Assembly: GCF_900176595.1 (NCBI RefSeq)
Contig: NZ_LT838813.1
Location: 2,491,001 to 2,555,000 of the forward strand
Direction of reading: 5' to 3'
DNA: 64,000 bases
Origin: Aquiflexum balticum DSM 16537
Lineage (GTDB): Bacteria > Bacteroidota > Bacteroidia > Cytophagales > Cyclobacteriaceae
Below the pieces are notes generated by a model. It made no database searches, was not told the DNA's origin, and worked only from the letters and a program-made list of their open reading frames with translations. Made by a program: the position numbers and the translations under genes. Every line of letters starts with the position of its first letter. Position 1 is the first letter of the stretch. This document shows positions 9,795 through 17,589 of the stretch, piece by piece.

Positions 9795-11045
9795 TCAATT
9801 TAACAAAAATATTTTCTTTTTAATAGTGTCCCATGTATTTAATACTTTGTCTATGTGGTGAAATTCATGAGTGGCCATAATATTGAAACGTATTCTTGCA
9901 TCTTTTTTGGATACAGCGGGGTACATAATCGGATTTGCATAGATACCATTATTTAGCAATAATTTACCAGCTTCCAATGTTTTCTGAATATTACCGATTT
10001 TCACAGGCACAACAGCAGAACAAGTGTTTCCAACAGTCAAACCCATACTATTCAACCCATTTTTAAAATAGTTGATATTGTTCCATAACTTGGATCGCCA
10101 CTCCGGTTCTTCATCGATTAGTTCAAGTGCCCTCACGGTTCCAAGTATTGACGGTGTGGAGGTAGTGGAAAACAAATGCTGCTTCGATTGGTATTTTAGA
10201 AAACGGATCAGTTCGGGGCTTCCCAATACAAAACCCCCAAGATTTCCTAAAGCTTTGCTAAAGGTACCTATGATAATATCTATTTCGTCAAAAACATCAA
10301 AGTATTCAATAGCCCCCTTTCCATTTTCCCCCAATACTCCGATTCCATGGGCATCATCCACTGCCAAATACGCATTATATTGTTTCGTCAGCTTTAAAAT
10401 TTCCTTAAGTGGTGCTACATCTCCATCCTGTGAATAGACTCCATCAACAATAACCATCCTTGTTCGGAATTTGCCCATGGAATTTTTGAGCACCCGCTCA
10501 AGCATCTCTAAATTATTGTGAAGAAACGTTTTGACATTGGTCAGTTGACATCCTTCATAAATACTGGCGTGAACCGCCATATCCAAGATGGCGAGATCCT
10601 CTTTTTGCAGGAGACACTGAAAAGTTGCACTGTTGGCGGTGTACCCTGTATTGTAAATGATAGCGGCATTTTTGTTGAAGAACTTGGCAACTTTGTCTTC
10701 CAAGAGTTGATGGTAAACAAAGTGTCCACCAATTGCGGGAGACGCTGCCGAACCACAACCATATTTTTCGATAGCTGAAATAATGGATTTCTTAATCTTT
10801 GGATGCTGGGTAAATCCCAAATAATCATTGGAAACAAAACCATACACATCTTGAAACCCTGATTTTCCGGGAATTCTTATCTTTAATTCAGGGCCACATC
10901 CTGTCGATGTTTCCAATCGATAATTAAGGTGATTATTGTCCAAAAGATAATCCAGATATTTGTCAAACAACTTAGCTCTTTGATACATATCCATTTCTGG
11001 GACATTTTCAAAATCCTTAAAACTTGCATTCTCAAAATTTTTCAT
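9795..11045 (-). CDS. Alpha-oxoamine synthase family PLP enzyme
   Basis: A 416-residue pyridoxal-phosphate enzyme of the alpha-oxoamine synthase family (8-amino-7-oxononanoate synthase, glycine C-acetyltransferase, serine palmitoyltransferase, CqsA). These enzymes join an amino acid to an acyl-CoA with loss of CO2. Visible signatures are the DDAHGIGVLG aspartate/histidine motif and GTFSKALGNLGG, whose lysine binds PLP. The conserved AHASIYEG-type region is present as VHASIYEG. No biotin genes are nearby, so a biotin role is unlikely; sphingolipid or signalling chemistry is possible, but the substrate is not determined. The ATG at 11045 gives the natural N-terminus; an ATG six codons upstream adds only a short tail. 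Followed by a TetR gene 24 bp downstream. Confidence 0.85.
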   Translation of the reverse strand: MKNFENASFKDFENVPEMDMYQRAKLFDKYLDYLLDNNHLNYRLETSTGCGPELKIRIPGKSGFQDVYGFVSNDYLGFTQHPKIKKSIISAIEKYGCGSAASPAIGGHFVYHQLLEDKVAKFFNKNAAIIYNTGYTANSATFQCLLQKEDLAILDMAVHASIYEGCQLTNVKTFLHNNLEMLERVLKNSMGKFRTRMVIVDGVYSQDGDVAPLKEILKLTKQYNAYLAVDDAHGIGVLGENGKGAIEYFDVFDEIDIIIGTFSKALGNLGGFVLGSPELIRFLKYQSKQHLFSTTSTPSILGTVRALELIDEEPEWRSKLWNNINYFKNGLNSMGLTVGNTCSAVVPVKIGNIQKTLEAGKLLLNNGIYANPIMYPAVSKKDARIRFNIMATHEFHHIDKVLNTWDTIKKKIFLLN

Positions 11046-11282
11046 CTTCAGTAATTTCGGCAATTATTTAGTGAGACATTTCTAAAGGGAAATAATTTCC
11101 AGAAAGATCTTTGTATTTTTCTGCAAAAATATATTAATTTAATCAAAATTATTCATAAATTTGATTAATATTAATTAAATAATAAAATAGGAAATAATTG
11201 ATTTATTTATTTTAATTTTAGGAAAACATGATTCAAAACCTGGTGACTGTTGTAATTAGGTATTTAGATAAAGTATGACAAG

Positions 11283-11726
11283 ATGGATGAGGGTGACATT
11301 ACAGAAAAAAAGATTTTAGAATATTTGAGAAAAAGAAGGGTAGAACTACTAGGTGAACTGAACAAAATAGACCTGGCCATCCAAGCTATGGATCATCAAC
11401 TTCTAGAGGATTTTGGGTCACATGACCGAATGAATTCCCCCATGATTCGGAATATAAACGGAATATCAACATTACAAGGCAAAGTATTGTCTCCAATGGA
11501 TGAGTACAACCCGGATGAAAAACTGGATAATAAAGTAGCCTATGCCCTAACAAAACAGGGAGAGGCTTCTAAAAAGCAGATTTGTGATCTGATCTGTACC
11601 ATGGAACCTGATCTGGACAAAAACAAGTTGGAGAGGAGCCTAAGTGTCAGACTTTCATTTTTAGTGACCAATCACCTGATCCAAGGGAAAAAGCTGGGCA
11701 GAAGTTATATATACAGACTCAATTGA
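11283..11726 (+). CDS. Small protein with coiled coil and winged-helix-like C-terminus
   Basis: A 147-residue cytoplasmic protein I do not recognise. Residues about 8-45 form an amphipathic, charged helix (ITEKKILEYLRKRRVELL and onward) likely to be a coiled coil. Residues 75-147 contain a helix-turn-helix-like pattern (KQGEASKKQICDLICTM, then LSVRLSFLVTNHLIQGKKLG) ending in a strand RSYIYRL, as in winged-helix DNA-binding folds. It stands alone: 237 bp of AT-rich DNA separate it from the oxoamine-synthase start (divergent) and about 240 bp from the next gene. A role as a small regulator is an inference from the fold pattern only. Confidence 0.6.
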   Translation: MDEGDITEKKILEYLRKRRVELLGELNKIDLAIQAMDHQLLEDFGSHDRMNSPMIRNINGISTLQGKVLSPMDEYNPDEKLDNKVAYALTKQGEASKKQICDLICTMEPDLDKNKLERSLSVRLSFLVTNHLIQGKKLGRSYIYRLN

Positions 11727-11906
11727 TTCACACATTTTCTGAAATTTTATTGTCCCTAAAGGCTTCTATTTTCAAAAATTTAAAAGGATATATGTTAGGA
11801 TATTTTTTCGTTTTGATTTTCAAAGAATAATGACGTGCATTTGTTAGTAAGCAGTATCAAGGTAAGATATTTTTATTCATTTAAAATTAATTAAAATTAA
11901 TTAAAA

Positions 11907-11937
11907 TTTGTTAATTAAATAAAGCTGATTAATTTTG
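11907..11937 (+). promoter_or_regulatory. Bacteroidota-type promoter
   Basis: TTTG at 11907-11910, a 19-bp spacer, then TAATTTTG at 11930-11937, matching the Bacteroidota sigma-A consensus TTTG-N19-TAnnTTTG. It lies 32 bp before the ATG of the lipoprotein gene. Immediately upstream (11881-11907) is a 10-bp tandem repeat, TTAAAATTAA, in about 2.7 copies, an UP-element-like AT tract. Confidence 0.75.
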
Positions 11938-11969
11938 CATGAAAATAAGTCAAAACTAATTTTATCAAA

Positions 11970-13310
11970 ATGAAAAAAACAATTACTTATCTATCCATTC
12001 TGTTTTTGGGATGGTTTGGCTTAGTATCTTGTCAAGATATCTCGGAGCCAGAAATCACTAAAGAAGCAAATTTATCTGATCCACTTAAAGAGATTAGTAG
12101 TGTCGAAATTGAAGCAAATCTAATTAAATTGGGTGCAATATTTGGGAATGCTCTAAAAGATAAAGAAGCCATCTCAGAACTCTTTGGTTTTGCAAAACTG
12201 GAAGGAAATGAGGGAGTTGTGGGATATAGTTTGAAGCGCTTATTCGAAGAACAATCCTCCAAAGTAGCTAGAAAGAAGTCTGCTATTGTTTCATCAATTG
12301 TTCAAAATTCTCATAATTTAAGGATGAATAGTGATGAAGAATATAATTTAGATGAAATGATTTCATTTATTAACACTAACGAGATAGAGGTCATAGCGCC
12401 TTATTTGGCAAGAAATTTTGAAGCAGATGAAATTGATGAACTGACAATTTCCTGGTGGACACAAGAAATGGAAGATGAGGGACTTGCCCTAGATCCTAAT
12501 TGGCCAGGAGAAACACCCGCTTTCAAAATTAAACTGGACAAAAATAAAGATATACTTAACAATGTCCTTGAAGCAACGCAAAATGGTGTGTTAGAAATAT
12601 TTATGGTTGGTGACGAATACGCCATGAAGAACCCTACAATCGTATTTGGAGCCTTTGACGAGGATCTTTATAACATTGGAAATAATTCAAAACCCCTGTT
12701 TCTTGAGAGTTTGTCCTACTCAAATGTCGTTCCCCTAAACGAAGGGGTAAAATGTGAGGATATTTTGCCAGGCGATCTTGTCCGATACCAAATGCCGGAT
12801 TTCAGGATCAGAGACAATACCAGAAGTTGGCCAAATGGTAACTTTATTTCCATATGGGTTGCTTATAGTGCATATAATACTGTTAGTGGAGTTCCAGAAC
12901 TTGGTTTTAACGTGAATCAAATATTCAGAAATAAAAAAATTGATCGGGGAGATTTCGCTTGGAAGGCAAATTGGGTACCCCCATTGCTTACTCATTGGGA
13001 TATCACAAACTATTCCATTCAGATTATAGTAGCTCACCAGAAAAAAAATATTCTAACTGAAAAAACTTATTCTTCTTCTGCTATTAACCCTACGACGGGA
13101 ATTACAGTTTCATCAAGCCAAGAAGTGACTTGGGCAGATACTAAAACATATGGAAGTAACACTTGGTACAGATGTCAGGAAATCAATGGGGCACATACTG
13201 TAGCTGTACCTCCAACGAATGTTATCAGGAACGGAAATGCTGTATGGCAAATGCAAAGTTCAGATGGGAGATGTGAGTTTACTTTGGAACCAAGACTAAC
13301 AAGATGGTAA
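11970..13310 (+). CDS. Uncharacterised lipoprotein
   Basis: A 446-residue exported lipoprotein: signal peptide MKKTITYLSILFLGWFG and lipobox LVSC with the lipidated cysteine at residue 21. I recognise no domain. The middle is acidic and helical (residues 30-215); the C-terminal half has many aromatic strands and two cysteines (about 250 and 399). It is expressed from a good promoter and its stop codon overlaps the next start (TAATG at 13308-13312), so it is translationally coupled to the beta-barrel gene that follows. The pair may form a surface complex, but no function can be named. The lack of any recognisable neighbour family suggests an accessory gene. Confidence 0.65.
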   Translation: MKKTITYLSILFLGWFGLVSCQDISEPEITKEANLSDPLKEISSVEIEANLIKLGAIFGNALKDKEAISELFGFAKLEGNEGVVGYSLKRLFEEQSSKVARKKSAIVSSIVQNSHNLRMNSDEEYNLDEMISFINTNEIEVIAPYLARNFEADEIDELTISWWTQEMEDEGLALDPNWPGETPAFKIKLDKNKDILNNVLEATQNGVLEIFMVGDEYAMKNPTIVFGAFDEDLYNIGNNSKPLFLESLSYSNVVPLNEGVKCEDILPGDLVRYQMPDFRIRDNTRSWPNGNFISIWVAYSAYNTVSGVPELGFNVNQIFRNKKIDRGDFAWKANWVPPLLTHWDITNYSIQIIVAHQKKNILTEKTYSSSAINPTTGITVSSSQEVTWADTKTYGSNTWYRCQEINGAHTVAVPPTNVIRNGNAVWQMQSSDGRCEFTLEPRLTRW

Positions 13311-13876
13311 TGAAAAAGATATATTTTATAGTGTTGTTTTTGACCTTGTCGATGGCTGTTACAGCCCAAGAAAAAGGTCTGTTGAGAAAGGGCTTCAATG
13401 TTGGTGCAGCCTATACTTCTGTAAAAAGTAAAGCGTCTTGGGCTACCACGAGCAATACTATCGGGCTGTACGGAGAATATGAGCATCCCTTGGTCAAAAA
13501 AATCGGACTGAGCGGCATGGCATCAATAGGCTTTGATAAGTTGCAGGGCTGCGCTCCCTGTGAGACAGGCTGGTACCAAGAGGCATTTTGGTGGGGGCTT
13601 GCCTTAAAGAGACCCTTTCAGATCGAATCGCAAAAATTCTCTATACAGGTAAGAGGTCGTTGGTTTGGATTTGGCAGCGAAAGGGTAATGCCAACATCCC
13701 AAAACCCAGTAACCGGCAAATTCGACTCTTGGACCACTAATCGTCTGAATGCAAACGTATGGGGCTTAAGATTAGGTTACCAGATTCCCGTAAGCTATCC
13801 CCTTGAGTTCAATATGTCCCATGAATGGAACGGGATCTTCCGGCTCAATACTGTAGGGCTTGCCTGGCAGTTTTAA
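13310..13876 (+). CDS. Small outer-membrane beta-barrel protein, coupled to the lipoprotein
   Basis: A 188-residue exported protein. Signal peptide MKKIYFIVLFLTLSMAVTAQ, then about eight alternating amphipathic strands ending in LGLAWQF-like residues (VGLAWQF) with a terminal phenylalanine, the usual mark of an outer-membrane barrel. A CAPC motif (about residues 76-79) is unusual for a barrel. The start ATG at 13310 overlaps the stop of the lipoprotein gene by one base. An ATG two codons upstream (13304) is possible but less natural. Followed directly by a strong terminator. The size fits an eight-stranded barrel, perhaps anchoring or serving the lipoprotein. Confidence 0.65.
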   Translation: MKKIYFIVLFLTLSMAVTAQEKGLLRKGFNVGAAYTSVKSKASWATTSNTIGLYGEYEHPLVKKIGLSGMASIGFDKLQGCAPCETGWYQEAFWWGLALKRPFQIESQKFSIQVRGRWFGFGSERVMPTSQNPVTGKFDSWTTNRLNANVWGLRLGYQIPVSYPLEFNMSHEWNGIFRLNTVGLAWQF

Positions 13877-13881
13877 TCAAG

Positions 13882-13912
13882 AGGCCTGCGGAGACGCAGG
13901 CCTTATTTTTTT
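13882..13912 (+). terminator. Rho-independent terminator
   Basis: A 9-bp perfect stem AGGCCTGCG / CGCAGGCCT with a GAGA loop, followed by a run of T (TATTTTTTT). It ends the lipoprotein/barrel operon 5 bp after the stop codon. Confidence 0.9.
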
Positions 13913-14155
13913 GCATCCTATCTTCATTAGGGTACTAATGACAGAATTTCGGAGCGTCACTCTGAACGTAGAGAAGAGTCTCAAGAGGTTCAGGAAAAGG
14001 ATGACTTTGAATAATGGGGGTTAAATACTTTTCCAGTAATTCAACCGCCTAATTGTACCTCTAGAGATTCCTCGTGCCTCGGAATGACGCCTGCCTTAAT
14101 GTCATACCCCATTCTGAACATTTACAAAATGTTGGAGACTCGAGATGACCATCTA
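13913..14155. repeat. Degenerate interspersed repeat fragments
   Basis: Non-coding DNA built from decayed Bacteroidota intergenic repeat pieces: motifs of the kind CGTCA...GAACGTAGAGAAGAGTC and AGAGATTCCTCGTGCCTCGGAATGACG, and at about 14108-14149 a copy of the end of the 232-bp repeat found at 36711 and 46950 (GAACATTTACAAAATGTT, then GGAGACTCGAGATGAC). No ORF of interest. Confidence 0.6.
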
Positions 14156-14171
14156 CAGAGATATAAAAACA

Positions 14172-14193
14172 AAACATGACAAATGTCATGTTT
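14172..14193. promoter_or_regulatory. FNR/CRP-family-like palindromic operator
   Basis: A 22-bp palindrome with 10-bp perfect arms (left arm AAACATGACA) around a 2-bp centre. Its core, ATGAC-N4-GTCAT, has the same 5-4-5 geometry as the FNR site TTGAT-N4-ATCAA. It lies about 65 bp before the start of the gene at 14248, upstream of the cbb3 oxidase locus, where an oxygen-responsive Crp/Fnr regulator would be expected. A TAGCTTTG hexamer region (14234-14241) resembles a -7 box but leaves almost no leader. Confidence 0.6.
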
Positions 14194-14247
14194 GTACCTT
14201 TTTAATGTCACTTTAGAAAATATACTGCCTAATTAGCTTTGTAGGAA

Positions 14248-14895
14248 ATGATCGAAGCTATGCAGCATAAAACAGAAAGTTTGGTAAACTTCGAGGTGCC
14301 TCCTAAAATTATCACTACTCACTTCTGTGAAAAGTTACCTCCGGGCTTTGCTGTCCAACTTGCCAAAGGTGGAAATGGATTGATGTGCAACAGCCATCGT
14401 GAACCCACATTGTATACTGCTCATTTACCCGAAGTATTGGATTGGCTACATGGTCTTGACAATCCAAAAGCATTGGAAAACGAACCATGCGAAGTGCCTG
14501 TTTTACTTTTTGACAAAGAATTTTCAACTGAAAATATACTCTTCCATTATGACGGTACACCCAATTCTGCGCAATTAATCAGGAAATTTATCGACTTGTT
14601 TGCTGAAAACATCAAAAACAGCAAATCAACCATTATTTCACCATGCTTTATTCCAAAATCAAAACTCCGTGAAGAGCAGGAATTGGTTCAGCTAGTCACT
14701 CATGCTACTTCAGAAACCTCATTTATCAAATTCAATTTTACACGGATCGGTGACTTTTGGTCTTATGCAGTGAAACACAAGTGTACCCTATTGGTCACTA
14801 CCAAAAACTACCAGTCTGCTTTAGCCAAAGTTTTGTTCCATTTTTATAAAGGCGGTATGTGGTACGATCGCTTATCTTTTTATATGTCAGTATAA
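14248..14895 (+). CDS. Uncharacterised protein with universal-stress-like features
   Basis: A 215-residue cytoplasmic protein. The first 85 residues are unfamiliar. From about residue 90 the segment PVLLFDKEF, then ILFHYDGTPNSAQLIRKFID, resembles the first strand and DGS loop of universal stress proteins, and SCTLLVTTK-like text (about residue 182) resembles a late strand, but the ATP-binding G-x2-G-x9-G motif is not evident. It is the first gene after the FNR-like palindrome and lies 62 bp upstream of ccoI, so it probably belongs to the low-oxygen regulon. An alternative start is the ATG at 14260. The USP relation is tentative. Confidence 0.6.
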   Translation: MIEAMQHKTESLVNFEVPPKIITTHFCEKLPPGFAVQLAKGGNGLMCNSHREPTLYTAHLPEVLDWLHGLDNPKALENEPCEVPVLLFDKEFSTENILFHYDGTPNSAQLIRKFIDLFAENIKNSKSTIISPCFIPKSKLREEQELVQLVTHATSETSFIKFNFTRIGDFWSYAVKHKCTLLVTTKNYQSALAKVLFHFYKGGMWYDRLSFYMSV

Positions 14896-14956
14896 ATTGA
14901 GTCAAAACGTGATTTTTATTTTCCTTTTAACTAGATTAGTAATATAAATTGTTCCG

Positions 14957-17395
14957 ATGATTGAGCCTGACAAAATAATTAATCAACACACCAAATCCAC
15001 CTGTTTTCATTGCGGGGAAGATTGTAAAGAAACAATCCTGCATTTTGATGAAAAGGATTTCTGCTGTACAGGGTGTAAGTTGGTGTATGAAGTGCTCAAT
15101 GAAAACGACCTATGTACCTACTATGATATTGCAGATAAACCCGGCCTAAGCCAAAAGGCTGTATCGGGCAGAGAAAACAGGTTTGATTATCTCAATGATG
15201 AGGATATCATCAACAAGCTAGTTGATTTTCAGAACAAGGAGGAAATCCATATTACCTTTTCCATTCCACTGATTCATTGTGCGTCCTGTATTTGGTTATT
15301 GGAAAATCTCCATAAATTAAATCAGGGCATCATATCTGGTAGGGTGGATTTTGTCAAGAAAAAAGTCCAGGTCAAATTCCTTCGCGAAAAGGTCAGCCTG
15401 AGAGAGGTTGTAAGCTTACTTTCAAAGATCGGTTATGAACCCACCATTAATTTGGCTGACGTTGATAGGAAATCAGTTTCTTTTTCAGATAAGAAACTCA
15501 TTTACAAATTAGCAGTTGCAGGTTTTTGTTTTGGAAACATGATGCTTTTCAGTTTGCCCGAATATTTTGCTGAGGCCGAATTGTTGGGTGAAGGATTTAA
15601 AAAGACATTTAACTACCTGAATGTTTTACTTGCGCTTCCTGTCTTTTTCTATTCTGCAACTGATTATTTGAAATCAGCCTGGATTGCAGTTCGCAATAAA
15701 GGAGTCAATATGGATGTCCCTATTGCTATTGGGATTATTACTTTATTCACTTATTCACTTTTCGATATATTTTATTTAGAGAATGAGGGATACATGGATA
15801 CCTTGGGGGGTCTTATCTTTTTTCTATTGATAGGAAAATATTATCAACAGAAAACCTACGATACACTTTCTTTTGACAGAGACTATAAGTCTTACTTTCC
15901 TGTAGCGGTCACCAGGCTTATTCGCGAACAAGAAGAGGTAATTCCTTTGATCAAACTTCATGTAGGAGATATCATCAAAGTCCGGAATGAAGAATTGATA
16001 CCGGCAGACAGCATTCTCCTGGACGGGGAAGCTTATATAGATTATAGCTTTGTGACCGGAGAGGAAGTTCCGCTGTCAAAGAAAAAGGGAGAGCTTATCT
16101 ATGCGGGAGGTAGACAAAAAGGAAAAGCGCTGACATTGACAGTACAAAAATCCCCCTCCCAGGGATACCTGACTGATTTATGGAACAATGAGTCTTTTGA
16201 AAAAGAAAAAGTCTCTACACTGGAGTCACTTGCCAATAAAATTTCAGGGAAGTTTACCATTACAGTTTTATTGATTGCAATTTCAGCTTTGGTATTTTGG
16301 TCCGCTTCAGGACAGATTTCTTTGGGCGTGTTGGCATTTACCTCAGTATTGATCATTACCTGTCCCTGTGCTTTAGCCATGTCAACACCATTTACTTTAG
16401 GTAATACGCTTAGGGTATTCGGTCAGGGGAAATTGTATCTCAAAAATTCCCATGTCATCGAAAGAATGGCCAAAATAGATACGGTGGTTTTTGACAAAAC
16501 AGGAACTTTGACAGCACCTGCTAGGGCTTCTGTGAAATATTTTGGTGAAACCCTGTCACCAGAAACCCAATCTCTGATAAAAGCCATGGTCAACCAATCC
16601 AATCATGCCCTGAGCAATAGGATAAATGCCTGGCTGGAAGGTACCAAAGCCCTTGTCATCGGTGAGGTAGAGGAAGTTATGGGCAAAGGCTTAAAAACAA
16701 CCTACAAAACCCAGGTGATTAAACTCGGTTCGGCAGAATTTGTAGGTGCTGATAGGAATGATTTGCCAGATGGAGGAAATATAGTTTTCTTCTCCATTCA
16801 GGATACAATTTTAGGTTACTTCTTTGTCCAAAGCGGACTTCGGCAGGGAATTGAGAAAGTTATTGCTGATATAGAGGCGGAAAAAGAGGTGCATTTCCTT
16901 TCAGGAGATCAAGATCATGAGCGGACTAATCTCAAGAAGGTATTTGGAAATAAAGTATTGATGAATTTCAATCAGGGTCCAAGCGACAAACTGAAATATA
17001 TCAAAAGGCTTAATGAACATGGAGCCAATACCCTTATGATAGGGGACGGCTTAAATGACGCCGGGGCTCTGAGAGAATCTCAGGTAGGGATTGCCTTGAC
17101 GGATAAAATAACCAATTTTTCGCCTGCATCCGATGCCATTATGGATGCTTCCATGATCGGGAAGCTTCCGGATTTTCTGAAGTTTTCCAAAACCAGTAGA
17201 AATATCATCAAAGCAAGTTTTGTACTTAGTTTTACCTATAATTCAATAGGCGTCTTTTTCGCCGTTCAAGGGTTGGTAAGTCCTGTTTTCTGTGCGATTT
17301 TGATGCCTGTAAGCAGTATTTCTGTTGTAGTCTTTACTACTTTGGCAACCAATTACATGGCATTTAAAAAAGGCCTTAAAAATAAAATATTCTAA
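14957..17395 (+). CDS. ccoI: Copper-exporting P1B-ATPase CcoI for cbb3 oxidase
   Basis: An 812-residue heavy-metal P-type ATPase, the CcoI/FixI type that delivers copper for cbb3 oxidase maturation. In order: N-terminal cysteine-rich metal-binding domain (FHCGEDC about residue 17, CCTGC about 36), HMA-like motif HCASC (about 107), membrane helices, actuator loop TGEE, transmembrane metal site TCPCAL (about 468), phosphorylation site DKTGTLT (about 512) and hinge GDGLND (about 695). All catalytic motifs are intact. It is followed by ccoS after 2 bp. The N-terminal PF12156-type domain and the context separate it from CopA-type exporters. Confidence 0.95.
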   Translation: MIEPDKIINQHTKSTCFHCGEDCKETILHFDEKDFCCTGCKLVYEVLNENDLCTYYDIADKPGLSQKAVSGRENRFDYLNDEDIINKLVDFQNKEEIHITFSIPLIHCASCIWLLENLHKLNQGIISGRVDFVKKKVQVKFLREKVSLREVVSLLSKIGYEPTINLADVDRKSVSFSDKKLIYKLAVAGFCFGNMMLFSLPEYFAEAELLGEGFKKTFNYLNVLLALPVFFYSATDYLKSAWIAVRNKGVNMDVPIAIGIITLFTYSLFDIFYLENEGYMDTLGGLIFFLLIGKYYQQKTYDTLSFDRDYKSYFPVAVTRLIREQEEVIPLIKLHVGDIIKVRNEELIPADSILLDGEAYIDYSFVTGEEVPLSKKKGELIYAGGRQKGKALTLTVQKSPSQGYLTDLWNNESFEKEKVSTLESLANKISGKFTITVLLIAISALVFWSASGQISLGVLAFTSVLIITCPCALAMSTPFTLGNTLRVFGQGKLYLKNSHVIERMAKIDTVVFDKTGTLTAPARASVKYFGETLSPETQSLIKAMVNQSNHALSNRINAWLEGTKALVIGEVEEVMGKGLKTTYKTQVIKLGSAEFVGADRNDLPDGGNIVFFSIQDTILGYFFVQSGLRQGIEKVIADIEAEKEVHFLSGDQDHERTNLKKVFGNKVLMNFNQGPSDKLKYIKRLNEHGANTLMIGDGLNDAGALRESQVGIALTDKITNFSPASDAIMDASMIGKLPDFLKFSKTSRNIIKASFVLSFTYNSIGVFFAVQGLVSPVFCAILMPVSSISVVVFTTLATNYMAFKKGLKNKIF

Positions 17396-17397
17396 TT

Positions 17398-17589
17398 ATG
17401 GAAGTAATATTTATACTTATTGCAATCAGTTTATTACTCGCGGGGTCCTTCCTTTTCCTGTTTTTCCAGGCAATGAAAAGCGGACAGTTTGAAGACAACC
17501 AAACCCCTGCAATCCGAATATTATTTGAGAATGAAACAAAACAAAAAACCAAACAAATCAATAAAGTACCATCAACTAAATCTAAATGA
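17398..17589 (+). CDS. ccoS: cbb3 oxidase maturation protein CcoS
   Basis: A 63-residue protein with one N-terminal membrane helix (about residues 2-24) followed by WxG-like FFQAMKSGQFED, the hallmark of CcoS. CcoS is needed to insert cofactors into the catalytic subunit of cbb3 oxidase. It starts 2 bp after ccoI and overlaps ccoNO by 4 bp, so all three are translated together. Confidence 0.92.
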   Translation: MEVIFILIAISLLLAGSFLFLFFQAMKSGQFEDNQTPAIRILFENETKQKTKQINKVPSTKSK

